IMG/VR virus record: IMGVR_UViG_3300008459_000181
Span: 1 to 34,310 of that record
Reading direction: 5' to 3' (one strand)
Length of the DNA stretch: 34,310 nucleotides
From: a virus
The position numbers were made by a program, and so were the translations under genes. Shown piece by piece: positions 22,999-30,912 of this stretch. Each line of letters begins with the position of its first letter. Position 1 is the first letter of the stretch. A model generated the notes under the pieces. The model did not search any database. It saw nothing but the letters and a program-made list of their open reading frames with translations, and was not told the DNA's origin.

Positions 22999-25900
22999 AT
23001 GTTAAAGAAAATTTGTTATTCAAATGAGCCAGGAATAAAAACAGAATCTTCTGAGAAAGTTTTGGCCTCACAAGAATTGGTTGATAGATTAAGTAAATTA
23101 GCTACAGATGTTCGTGCAATTGCACCAAAATCAGATGATTTTCTTTATTTCTCCATTATCTTTTTAAAGTCAGCAGAATCTGCCTATCTTGATGATAATG
23201 GTAATATAAAAAAGATGTCAAGTGGAGAAGATGCCTGGGGATTCTTTGATGAGAATTGGAAATGGCATGGAAATGTTTTACCGCACCGAAACAATAATAG
23301 AGATATCTTTCCAGAGTCACAGCTAAAAATTGCTGCAAAAAAATGGGTAGGAATGCCATTATGCAGGGATCACGAATCAAGCTCAGTTGATGGAATTAGA
23401 GGCATTATTTTGGATGCCCATTATGATGAAAAGTTCAAACAAGTAGTTGGGTTATGCGCACTAGATAAGGTTAATTATCCAGATCTAGCTAGAAAGGTAA
23501 CCACTGGATTAGTTAGATACGGATCAATGGGTACTGCCGTTGAAGTTTCTATTTGTAGTGACTGTGGAAACAAAGCCTCTACTCAAAAAGAGTACTGCTC
23601 TCACGTTTTAAATAAAACTGCACACGGAGAAATAAACGTTGGATTAAAACCAATAGAATACTCTCTTGTAGTTCAGCCAGCAGAACCAGGGGCAATACTT
23701 TTGAGATGCCTAGCTTCACTGGAAGAATATCGAAATGAATTTTCAAACTACGGTGTTGAGAATGTAGATGAGATGCTAGGAAGACTCAACGAAAAGCAAG
23801 CCTCTCATCTTGAGACTATTATGAAGACTGCCTGTGGAGAAAATGGGTGCAGCATTCCTCAGCGCAAAAAGATCATAACAAGCTTTTTATCAAATAATGG
23901 ACTTATCAAAGAATCGGACATTAAAGACTCATCTAGTCAAGGAAGCTCCGACATTAAAGCCTATGCCTATCATGATGCTGGAGCAGGTACAGAAAGATTT
24001 ACCAGTGGTGAGCCAGGAGTAGAGAATCAGCTCTTTGGAACAACCTCTCCACATTCCATCTTAGGAACCAAAAACCCAGAGGATAAACCAGACTTTGCAG
24101 CAGATGGCGATGTGCTTAAACCTGTAAAGGAAACCTCTTCCGCCCCGCTTACAACTGTGGCTGGCGTAAAAGATTCTGACAAACTATCAATTAACCAATT
24201 ATTGGAGGATATAATGAGTGAAACAAATCTTAAGAAAAGAGCAGAGCTCCGCAGACGTGTTGCCTATATGCAGGGCGGAGAGTCCGTAGATGACAAATCT
24301 TATCGTGAGCCATCTACTTTCAAATCAGACAGAATGTCTGAGACAGTTAGAAACACCCAAGACCGTCACCTTCTACAAGATGGCGATATGCAGAAGCTAA
24401 CAAGAGAAGACATGGCAGTCAAAGAGAAGCTTTCCAGAGCAGAGCTTAAAGACTCTAGACTTCGCAGAATTGCTTATATGCAGGGCGGCGAATCAGTAGA
24501 CGACAAGTCTTATCGTGAGCCATCAACTTTTAAGTCAGACAGAATGTCTGAGACAGTCAGAAATACACAAGATCGTCACCTTCTACAGGATGGTGACATG
24601 CAGAAGCTAACAAGAGAAGACTTAGCCCTCAAGGAGAAGCTTTCTAGAGCCTCAGCCAAGGGAGCTTCTATGCAAAAGGTTGCATATACTGGCCCATCTT
24701 TAACTACAAGATTTTCTGTAAAGAGAAATCCTAATGGCACCGTTAATAAAACAGGTTCTGTCTTTGAGGTCTTCTCTGGAAACAAAAGAGTAATTGCAGC
24801 TACTGCTGGTCAAATTTTTGGATCAGATCTTGGCAGCAATTGGGAATGGATTAAGAGCGAAGAGTATGGAAAAGAAGTCTGCAAACAGATTAGAGCTAGC
24901 GGACTACCATATGTTTCAGGTCTTCTAAAGTCTGCACAAGAAGCAACTGATGCAGGTGCAGCCCTACCCCCACCTCCCGATATGGGTGCTGCCGCCCCAG
25001 CTGACGCAGGAGCAGCCCTCCCACCTCCACCTGATATGGGTGCCGCTATGGAAGGCGGCGAGGCTCCAGAGGCTACAGGCGAGGAAATGGCAGATGCCGA
25101 AGAGAGCGAAGACAAGTCAGACGATCCAGCAGCCCAAATTGATGAAGAGCTTTCTGGCATTGAAACTGCAGTCTCTGCAATTAGAGATTTAGTAAATGAA
25201 CTAAAAGACAAGCAAGAAGCAGATGTTGATGTAAATGTATTTACAGGAAAGAAGAAAGACGGAGAAGAAGAGGATGCTGATAAACTAGCACTCTCAAGAC
25301 ATCTCTTTAGCGGTCTTAAGAAGGCCTACAGACAGCTCGATAGCTCTGCAGATGAACTTGCTATGGTCGCAGAAACCTATGAGAATATTTCAAAACTCTC
25401 TTCTTCTCAAAGAAGAGAGTTTGTAAAACTCGCTACAGAAGCAAGAAAGGACTCTGCTAGAATTCTAGGAGAAGCAACATCTTTGGTTAGAGTTGCAAAA
25501 ACATTCATTAATGCTGGCGGACTTAACAAGAAAGCTCAAATACACTTAGAGGATAAAATGAAAGATAATTATGTAGATTATGAAGAAGACCATGTGCTCG
25601 GGCCAGATCTGGATATGATAGATGATACAAGCTATGCAGATGATAATTCAGACATGTTAGAGCAAGCAGATCCCTCACAAGATCTCGTAAGAGAGGCCAT
25701 GAATATGAGAAGGTCTCGCAGAGAGGCTATCGTCAAGCAAGCAGAGGCAAATCTACTCTCAAAGAGAGCTGCCGCTAGAAATGCTCTTCTTAAGAAAGCA
25801 GAGGGAGAGGATTACGCAAAAGACAGGCATAAAAAGCACGAAAAGCCAGAGGAAGAGAAGGGTGATGACCTAGACGAAGGTGACAAGACTGATGACCTCA

Positions 25901-26364
25901 ATGATATGAGCGCACTCCACACCATGAAGGGAATGGAGATGGGAATGAGATCTCAGGAGAATATGCCATCTGGAATGAAGGCTGGACCACAAATGTCAGA
26001 TGAAATAAAAGCATTTGATGTTAGAGCCTCTGCACTAAATAGCAGAATGCAACAAAAGAAGGCAGAAGAGGAAAGAGAGTCTTATAGAATCAAGCTTCGT
26101 CGCGCTTATGATGTTGGAATGGAAATGCAGAGAAAGGGACTACTCCCACACACCAAGGTAGCTCTTGACAAGCAAGTTGACGACATTATGGCATTTGATG
26201 ATGGAGCCTTTGAGGCCTTCAAGCGCAGCATTGCCAATGCAAAGTCTGTTAGAAATGTCAAAATTGCTAGCGATCTCGGCGGCGTCAATGTAGGCGTAGA
26301 ATCAGAGTCTACAACTCAAAATGGTGCAATCACTGCTGACAGGCTTTTATCACTCTGGGACTAA
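22999..26364 (+). CDS. Capsid maturation protease fused to a long scaffold-like C-terminal region
   Basis: The protein has 1121 residues. The N-terminal 240 residues match phage capsid maturation (prohead) proteases. VGMPLCRDHESSSVDGIRG supplies a candidate catalytic H125. YGSMGTAVEVS supplies S176 in the position of the family's S-x-G motif. A Cys/His cluster C186-x2-C189-x10-C200-x-H202 (CSDCGNKASTQKEYCSH) is the kind seen in actinophage-type maturation proteases. The remainder is low-complexity and helical: two 70-residue tandem repeats (421-560), a domain around 563-650, a Pro/Ala linker with DAGAALPPPPDMGAA twice, coiled-coil and acidic segments (700-770), and a charged helical end. This is what a scaffold looks like. 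Strong ribosome binding sites precede in-frame ATGs at 24214 and 25558, so shorter scaffold-only products are likely. Confidence 0.8.
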   Translation: MLKKICYSNEPGIKTESSEKVLASQELVDRLSKLATDVRAIAPKSDDFLYFSIIFLKSAESAYLDDNGNIKKMSSGEDAWGFFDENWKWHGNVLPHRNNNRDIFPESQLKIAAKKWVGMPLCRDHESSSVDGIRGIILDAHYDEKFKQVVGLCALDKVNYPDLARKVTTGLVRYGSMGTAVEVSICSDCGNKASTQKEYCSHVLNKTAHGEINVGLKPIEYSLVVQPAEPGAILLRCLASLEEYRNEFSNYGVENVDEMLGRLNEKQASHLETIMKTACGENGCSIPQRKKIITSFLSNNGLIKESDIKDSSSQGSSDIKAYAYHDAGAGTERFTSGEPGVENQLFGTTSPHSILGTKNPEDKPDFAADGDVLKPVKETSSAPLTTVAGVKDSDKLSINQLLEDIMSETNLKKRAELRRRVAYMQGGESVDDKSYREPSTFKSDRMSETVRNTQDRHLLQDGDMQKLTREDMAVKEKLSRAELKDSRLRRIAYMQGGESVDDKSYREPSTFKSDRMSETVRNTQDRHLLQDGDMQKLTREDLALKEKLSRASAKGASMQKVAYTGPSLTTRFSVKRNPNGTVNKTGSVFEVFSGNKRVIAATAGQIFGSDLGSNWEWIKSEEYGKEVCKQIRASGLPYVSGLLKSAQEATDAGAALPPPPDMGAAAPADAGAALPPPPDMGAAMEGGEAPEATGEEMADAEESEDKSDDPAAQIDEELSGIETAVSAIRDLVNELKDKQEADVDVNVFTGKKKDGEEEDADKLALSRHLFSGLKKAYRQLDSSADELAMVAETYENISKLSSSQRREFVKLATEARKDSARILGEATSLVRVAKTFINAGGLNKKAQIHLEDKMKDNYVDYEEDHVLGPDLDMIDDTSYADDNSDMLEQADPSQDLVREAMNMRRSRREAIVKQAEANLLSKRAAARNALLKKAEGEDYAKDRHKKHEKPEEEKGDDLDEGDKTDDLNDMSALHTMKGMEMGMRSQENMPSGMKAGPQMSDEIKAFDVRASALNSRMQQKKAEEERESYRIKLRRAYDVGMEMQRKGLLPHTKVALDKQVDDIMAFDDGAFEAFKRSIANAKSVRNVKIASDLGGVNVGVESESTTQNGAITADRLLSLWD
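24204..24216 (+). promoter_or_regulatory. Strong internal ribosome binding site and in-frame ATG within the protease/scaffold gene
   Basis: GGAGG (24204-24208) stands five bases before ATG 24214, in frame with the long gene (codon 406). It is as strong as the best ribosome binding sites of true starts in this window. A second, weaker candidate is AGAGG 25548-25552 before ATG 25558 (codon 854), also in frame. Confidence 0.6.
24214..26364 (+). CDS. Predicted nested scaffolding protein made from the internal start
   Basis: Translation from ATG 24214 would give a 716-residue product (MSETNLKKRAELRRRVAYMQ...) identical to the protease's C-terminal part but without the catalytic domain. Phage lambda makes scaffold Nu3 from inside protease gene C in this way, and other phages do likewise. 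The start falls exactly at the junction between the protease-type region and the tandem-repeat region, and codons beyond it include more CGT/CGC and C-ending forms than before it, which fits higher expression. The product would fill the prohead core and then be cut by the protease. This is a prediction from sequence only. Confidence 0.55.
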   Translation: MSETNLKKRAELRRRVAYMQGGESVDDKSYREPSTFKSDRMSETVRNTQDRHLLQDGDMQKLTREDMAVKEKLSRAELKDSRLRRIAYMQGGESVDDKSYREPSTFKSDRMSETVRNTQDRHLLQDGDMQKLTREDLALKEKLSRASAKGASMQKVAYTGPSLTTRFSVKRNPNGTVNKTGSVFEVFSGNKRVIAATAGQIFGSDLGSNWEWIKSEEYGKEVCKQIRASGLPYVSGLLKSAQEATDAGAALPPPPDMGAAAPADAGAALPPPPDMGAAMEGGEAPEATGEEMADAEESEDKSDDPAAQIDEELSGIETAVSAIRDLVNELKDKQEADVDVNVFTGKKKDGEEEDADKLALSRHLFSGLKKAYRQLDSSADELAMVAETYENISKLSSSQRREFVKLATEARKDSARILGEATSLVRVAKTFINAGGLNKKAQIHLEDKMKDNYVDYEEDHVLGPDLDMIDDTSYADDNSDMLEQADPSQDLVREAMNMRRSRREAIVKQAEANLLSKRAAARNALLKKAEGEDYAKDRHKKHEKPEEEKGDDLDEGDKTDDLNDMSALHTMKGMEMGMRSQENMPSGMKAGPQMSDEIKAFDVRASALNSRMQQKKAEEERESYRIKLRRAYDVGMEMQRKGLLPHTKVALDKQVDDIMAFDDGAFEAFKRSIANAKSVRNVKIASDLGGVNVGVESESTTQNGAITADRLLSLWD
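24259..24678 (+). repeat. Two tandem 210-bp (70-codon) repeats in the scaffold region
   Basis: Copy 1 is 24259-24468 and copy 2 is 24469-24678, with no length difference. A third copy begins (VAYTGPS) but diverges at once. The first 53 codons of each copy encode almost the same peptide (VAYMQGGESVDDKSYREPST and so on), while the DNA differs at many third positions. The protein sequence has therefore been held constant since an old duplication. The last 17 codons of the copies differ. Confidence 0.9.
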
Positions 26365-26373
26365 GGAGCTAAC

Positions 26374-26952
26374 ATGAGAATCAGAACAAATGGAGATGCT
26401 ATTGCTCATGAGTTTCAGAAGCTCATGAACAAAAAGCCAGCTCTAAATAAAAAGGCCTCATCTTCAGGCGAGCCAGTGGATTCTGTTAGTGGGGGAGATA
26501 CAACGGTATTGCTAGAGAAAACAAACTCTATCAGCGATGAAATAAGTGATGCAGATTTTGAGGGGTTAGTTAATGGTCCATCAGATCCTAATGACGACAC
26601 CTTAATTGATAAACTTGATGAATCACTAGAAGGCTTATCTGATGAGTCTGAGATGACAGGTCCAGTAAAGATGGCTAGAAAAACCGAATCTTTTATTTCT
26701 CCAAGGGGAATTAAGGTTATGCATGGACTTGGTAAAATTGCCGCAAGTCTAAGATCAAAAGGTGAAAACTTTGCCGCCGATGTTGTTGAGGCTACTGCAA
26801 TGTCAATCAGTGGAGATCTAAAGAAAGAGGCTTCAGAAAAAAAATCTGTAATTAATCATCTAAATAAAGTAGCTTCAAAATTAGATAGAAATGGTGATAA
26901 GTTTGCAGGTGATTTAGTCAGAACTACAATTGATAATATTATTAAAAAATAG
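26374..26952 (+). CDS. Hypothetical protein with duplicated C-terminal helical motif
   Basis: The 192-residue protein starts after AAGGAGCTAACATG, nine bases from the protease/scaffold stop. The N-terminus contains LNKKASSSGEPVDSVSGG, then an acidic middle (residues 54-95). The C-terminal 75 residues carry a duplicated unit: GLGKIAASLRSKGENFAADV (118-137) and HLNKVASKLDRNGDKFAGDL (162-181), each followed by a short helix. The same pattern appears once in the gene at 8884. The family is unknown. Placement directly after the scaffold suggests a core or minor head protein. It is followed by a strong terminator. Confidence 0.7.
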   Translation: MRIRTNGDAIAHEFQKLMNKKPALNKKASSSGEPVDSVSGGDTTVLLEKTNSISDEISDADFEGLVNGPSDPNDDTLIDKLDESLEGLSDESEMTGPVKMARKTESFISPRGIKVMHGLGKIAASLRSKGENFAADVVEATAMSISGDLKKEASEKKSVINHLNKVASKLDRNGDKFAGDLVRTTIDNIIKK

Positions 26953-26991
26953 TTCTAATTAAAATATAATAGGAAGACCTATTAATAGTAT

Positions 26992-27026
26992 AATAAAGGG
27001 AAGAGAAATCTTCCCTTTATTTTTTT
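26992..27026 (+). terminator. Intrinsic terminator with GAAA tetraloop
   Basis: AATAAAGGGAAGA (26992-27004) pairs perfectly over 13 positions with TCTTCCCTTTATT (27009-27021), with a GAAA loop and a following T run (to 27026). A smaller hairpin (TAATAGG 26967-26973 with CCTATTA 26978-26984) lies just upstream. This separates the protease/scaffold unit from the following head genes. Confidence 0.9.
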
Positions 27027-27040
27027 GTTTATGAGGAAAA

Positions 27041-27733
27041 ATGCTAAAAGTAATACACAGTGGAAATGCAATGCCAATGAGTACTGCGGTCGATCCAACT
27101 GCAGAATTTCAGCCTGGCATGTTTGCACAGTTAGGTTTAATTGGAAATGATATAGTTGCAACAGTAAGTGATGGAACTGCCCCACTTGGAATTATAGATG
27201 ACGCTAGAACAACCTCCTTTACAAAATCACAAATAGATGAAATTATTTATATTCCTGTTAATGCTGTAGAAGTTGACTCAAATGGTCAAAAAGTTAATGC
27301 AGAAGAAGTTACTGGAGTATTAGAATTTCCAAATATTTTAGATAGCAGTTTTGTTAGTACAATTTCAGTTATATTAAATAAAGTTAACGGTATTATTTCT
27401 GTTCCAGTTGGAACCCCATTAAATCATGATTCAGATAGCGATGGAATTTTTGATAGTTTTAAAATTATAGTAAGTTATATTTATCGCGTTAGTGGAATAC
27501 CTGGAGATGATACCACAATCGGAAGTGGTAGAATTACAGTTCATTATCAAAGAGGTTTTTATGCTACTGATCAGTTTGATACAACTCAAATATATCCAAT
27601 TAATGCCACACTATATGTAGGAATAGACGGAAAATTAACAACTAGACAACCAACCGATTCTCACCCAGGTGTTGCAATTGTTACTGGTCCACCCACTTCT
27701 GCTATGGGTACTTTAGAATTCTTATTATTATAA
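27041..27733 (+). CDS. Beta-rich structural protein with a DxDxDG calcium-binding-like loop
   Basis: The 230-residue protein is predicted to be mostly beta. It opens with MLKVIHSGNAMPMSTAVDPT and a segment FQPGMFAQLGLIGNDIVATV. The end is TRQPTDSHPGVAIVTGPPTS then AMGTLEFLLL. The opening K-[VL]-x-x-x-G-x-x-x-P and the Gly before a strand recall the decoration-like protein encoded at 30913, so both may be capsid surface proteins. HDSDSDGIFDSFK (129-141) has D130, D132, D134, G135 and D138 in the spacing of a calcium-binding loop. GAGGAAAAATG sets the start, directly after a strong terminator, so it probably has its own promoter or relies on read-through. No exact family is recognised. Confidence 0.7.
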   Translation: MLKVIHSGNAMPMSTAVDPTAEFQPGMFAQLGLIGNDIVATVSDGTAPLGIIDDARTTSFTKSQIDEIIYIPVNAVEVDSNGQKVNAEEVTGVLEFPNILDSSFVSTISVILNKVNGIISVPVGTPLNHDSDSDGIFDSFKIIVSYIYRVSGIPGDDTTIGSGRITVHYQRGFYATDQFDTTQIYPINATLYVGIDGKLTTRQPTDSHPGVAIVTGPPTSAMGTLEFLLL

Positions 27734-27779
27734 TTTTTTTATATATACTAATTATATCTTAATATACAAAGGAAGAAAG

Positions 27780-28238
27780 ATGCCCAATTGGTCAAAAGAA
27801 GAAAAAAAGAATTATGATAAAAGTGAAGTTTTTCAAGAACTAGAAAAACTAACTATTGCCAATATTCATAGACTAGATATTCTTATGAAAAAAACTGCAA
27901 TAACAAATGGCATGAGCACAGAGGCTATTAAGGCTACTGATACTGCTTTAAAAGGTCTTGCTGACACAATGAGTCAAGTAAAAAGAGTCTCAGAAGAGGC
28001 TGGACTTGCAGCTGAGGACCAATTATCTGATGAATCTGAAGATGTTTCCCTAATGAGCGGTCTTTCCAAAGAAATGGCAAAAAAAATTACAAATGAAAGT
28101 TTAGACTCTCAAATTTCAGATACCGTAATAAATGAACTAATGGAGATGAAAGAAGCTGCCATTAAAGAGGGAAACATTAAATTAGCATATAAAATTGAAA
28201 GAACTCTAGATGAGATTCTTTCCGTGGAGACAATATGA
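27780..28238 (+). CDS. Small helical hypothetical protein
   Basis: The protein of 152 residues is almost entirely helical and highly charged (LEKLTIANIHRLDILMKKTA, SQVKRVSEEAGLAAEDQLSD, MEMKEAAIKEGNIKLAYKIE). It begins after AAAGGAAGAAAGATG, following a 46-base A/T-rich gap, and its stop overlaps the next start as ATGA (28235-28238). No family is recognised. Coupling with the large coiled-coil gene suggests the two proteins act together. Confidence 0.7.
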   Translation: MPNWSKEEKKNYDKSEVFQELEKLTIANIHRLDILMKKTAITNGMSTEAIKATDTALKGLADTMSQVKRVSEEAGLAAEDQLSDESEDVSLMSGLSKEMAKKITNESLDSQISDTVINELMEMKEAAIKEGNIKLAYKIERTLDEILSVETI

Positions 28239-30874
28239 AAATAGTTACTTCAAATAGATCTGATGTATTTAATGAGTATGTTAGAATTATCTCTAAATAT
28301 AATGAAAAAAATCTTGTAAAAGAAGCTACTGGATGGATGTCTAGCGCAAGATTGGTAGGAGAAGATGCGGGTTTAATTGCCAAAAAAAATCTCGATGAAT
28401 TAGCCGACCTTTCTTCAAAAGCTGGAGAAAGAGCGGCCTTGACAGAGGGCAGGCTTGCAGCAGCTGGTATAAAAAGTGAAAGTCATTTAAAGAAAATATT
28501 TGCTGACGCAAAAGATTTACTTGAAAATGAAAAATATTTAATTAGACAAAGCAATACCATACCACCTTCTGTTAGAAGGGCAACTGATGCTGAAAAAGAA
28601 TTAATAAAAAAACAATTAGAAAAGCAAGGATTGTCCTGGGGCTCTGAGCCTAAAGGGCCCGTTGCTGGATTTTCTCTTTTGGATGCAGAGGGGAGACCAC
28701 TAAAAATTGGAGTCGTAACTGTTTCAAATCCAGGAAAAGCAGTTGAATATTCAAAATATCTTAATGACGGTGTGTATTTTACAGAAAAAGAAGGTGTTGA
28801 ACTTAGAAAACTTCTTGGAGAATCCCTAGGAGCTCCACCTTCCGCACCAGGTGCAGCAAGAGCCGCTGGAGAAGGCGGGGAAGGAGCTGCTACAGGCGGG
28901 ACAAGGGCTGGGGATAGCGCTTTCCCGAGTGATTACGTTAGACAGACAGACATTGATGTAGTTGATGCAAGATTTCAGAAAGAAATAAAAGGAGTTGGAC
29001 AAGGAATTTCTGTAAATATTGCTGAAGTAAGATCACTAAAAAAGTCTACTCAAGAATCCATAGCTGCATTAGAAACAAACTTAAAGCAAGCTATGAAAGA
29101 AGGAAATACTGATGTAGTTGAAAAAATAACTGCACAATTAAACTCTAATTATAGCAAGTTAGATGATCTAATAAAAGAGGAAGTAAAAGCTTTAAGAGAA
29201 GCTACAACAGCAGAAATTCAGTCTTTAAAATCACAAATTGAAGCTATAGAAGCATCTGGTAAGGCTGGAGATGATAGAGTTATTTCAGAGCTAACAACCA
29301 AAATAAGTGAGACTGAAGCAAATTTAGCCTCTCAGCTTTCCAAATATGATGCAACAATACAAGATATTAATCAGAAAGCAGCCAAAATAGAAGCTTCAGC
29401 AGCAGAAGCTGCCAAGCTTAATGAGCAAACTGCAAAAGCATTATCAGAAACATCTCAAGCTTTAGCTAAGCAATCAGAAGAGCTATCTGCTCTTAGGAAG
29501 CAGCTTGAAGAGCTAAAGGCAAAAATAGGAGAGGCTGGCTCTCAAGCATCATCTGCTGCAGCAGGAGCTGGTGCTGGAGCCGCCGCAAAAGCTGGGTTCT
29601 TGCATAAGGCAAAGGGTGCTTTAATTGGAGCAATCAAGCTTGCGGCAGCAGTAGGCCTTGGATATTTGGCTTACAAGTGGATTACTGGAATGGGTAGTGG
29701 TTCAGGAGGAGCAGGCGGTGAGGGTGGTGACGGCGGCTCAGGTGGAGGCGGCGGTGGCAGCGAAGACCCCAGAAGAGCTGGAACCACAGGAGATGAAGAT
29801 GATGTCTTACTAGGTGGAGGAGATGATAGCGGTAGAGGCGCTGGTGGAAGAGATGGTAAACTTTCAGCTATATTAGATAATCCAAGATCAAGAAGGGATT
29901 TATTTGAGAGAATAGAAAGAATGAACCCAGAAGATGCAGCGGCTTTATTAGAAAGAATCAGGCTAAAGTACGGGGGAGCTGAAACTATAAAGCTAAAAAA
30001 TCCAGTAGTAGTCAATGGAGAGAGAATCACCTATGTCTTTCCAAAAAGATTTAGTGGCGGAGACTATGATTCAATAAGAAGAGATGCTACAATTCCATAC
30101 TTTACAGCTTTATATGCTGGAAGGCTTAAGAATGGCAACATGCTTGCTGGTGTAATAGAGAATGAGGCTGGTACCTCTGATGCTCAAAGAATTGCTAATC
30201 ATGCTTTTGGAAAAATTGCAGCAGAAGCACTTTTCTCTAGAACATTTTTCCAAAATAGAGGTTCAAGAGTTGGAAAAGGAAAAGGCAATCGTGGTTATTC
30301 AGAACTTGGAATAGCCGAATCTGGTGAGAGACCAATGACCAGAGAAGAAAGAAAGGCATTAAAGCAAAGAAGACTTAGAAATACTATTGAAAATGAAGCT
30401 AGTGACCAAGAGATTGATCCAATGAGTGCATTTGCCTCTGGTCAGCAAGAATATTTTAATAATATATCAAAAAATTCAAATATTTCTACTAATAAAACAA
30501 ATTCTTATGAATTTGCTAAAAAAGCAGATAAAATTTCAAATCGTTATTTTAAAGATGCCGTTGAGGATCTCCAGGATGACGAATTTATGAAAGCTTATTA
30601 CGCAGGTTTTTCAAAACTGCATAATCAGAAAGTAAAAAAACAAAAACCAGATTACGATAAACTTTATGATCTTCATGATGAGACTGGAGCGGATTTAATT
30701 CACAAAGCTCATCCAAAAGCTATCTCGGTAGCAGAAGCGATAGGAAATGGTGGTTTGGTTGAAAATGAGTCAGAAAAAAGCAAAGCAATGGAGGATGTAG
30801 CCTTCAGAGTTCCATCTGGAAATTATAGAGCCAGATATGCTTTCATTCAAAACGCATTAAAAAAGAAAAGCTAG
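28235..30874 (+). CDS. Large coiled-coil protein with a membrane-like helix and Gly-rich linker
   Basis: The 879-residue protein is not assigned to a family. From the N-terminus it has a helical part (1-135), a small compact domain (about 135-200), a Gly/Ala linker, and a long coiled coil at about 255-432. The coil contains repeated SLKSQIEAIEAS and LSKYDATIQDINQKAAKIEA patterns. An Ala/Gly stretch leads to one hydrophobic segment (GALIGAIKLAAAVGLGYLAYKW, about 461-482), which could cross a membrane. A Gly/Ser-rich linker follows (487-508), then an Asp/Gly part, and then a C-terminal domain with KNPVVVNGERITYVFPKRF and a Lys/Tyr-rich helical end. It precedes the decoration and capsid genes. 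It could be an internal head protein, a DNA-ejection protein or a virion membrane contact. Confidence 0.65.
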   Translation: MKIVTSNRSDVFNEYVRIISKYNEKNLVKEATGWMSSARLVGEDAGLIAKKNLDELADLSSKAGERAALTEGRLAAAGIKSESHLKKIFADAKDLLENEKYLIRQSNTIPPSVRRATDAEKELIKKQLEKQGLSWGSEPKGPVAGFSLLDAEGRPLKIGVVTVSNPGKAVEYSKYLNDGVYFTEKEGVELRKLLGESLGAPPSAPGAARAAGEGGEGAATGGTRAGDSAFPSDYVRQTDIDVVDARFQKEIKGVGQGISVNIAEVRSLKKSTQESIAALETNLKQAMKEGNTDVVEKITAQLNSNYSKLDDLIKEEVKALREATTAEIQSLKSQIEAIEASGKAGDDRVISELTTKISETEANLASQLSKYDATIQDINQKAAKIEASAAEAAKLNEQTAKALSETSQALAKQSEELSALRKQLEELKAKIGEAGSQASSAAAGAGAGAAAKAGFLHKAKGALIGAIKLAAAVGLGYLAYKWITGMGSGSGGAGGEGGDGGSGGGGGGSEDPRRAGTTGDEDDVLLGGGDDSGRGAGGRDGKLSAILDNPRSRRDLFERIERMNPEDAAALLERIRLKYGGAETIKLKNPVVVNGERITYVFPKRFSGGDYDSIRRDATIPYFTALYAGRLKNGNMLAGVIENEAGTSDAQRIANHAFGKIAAEALFSRTFFQNRGSRVGKGKGNRGYSELGIAESGERPMTREERKALKQRRLRNTIENEASDQEIDPMSAFASGQQEYFNNISKNSNISTNKTNSYEFAKKADKISNRYFKDAVEDLQDDEFMKAYYAGFSKLHNQKVKKQKPDYDKLYDLHDETGADLIHKAHPKAISVAEAIGNGGLVENESEKSKAMEDVAFRVPSGNYRARYAFIQNALKKKS

Positions 30875-30912
30875 TTTTAAGTTAAATAAATAATTATAAA
30901 GGAGATTAACAC

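Noticed and set aside
24810-25211. Antisense Ser/Ala/Pro-rich open frame of 133 codons
   Set aside because: It is a shadow of the Pro/Ala-rich linker in the protease/scaffold gene.
29671-30030. Antisense Pro/Ser-rich open frame of 119 codons
   Set aside because: It is the reverse complement of the Gly-rich linker and following domain of the 28235 gene, where few stop codons can arise.
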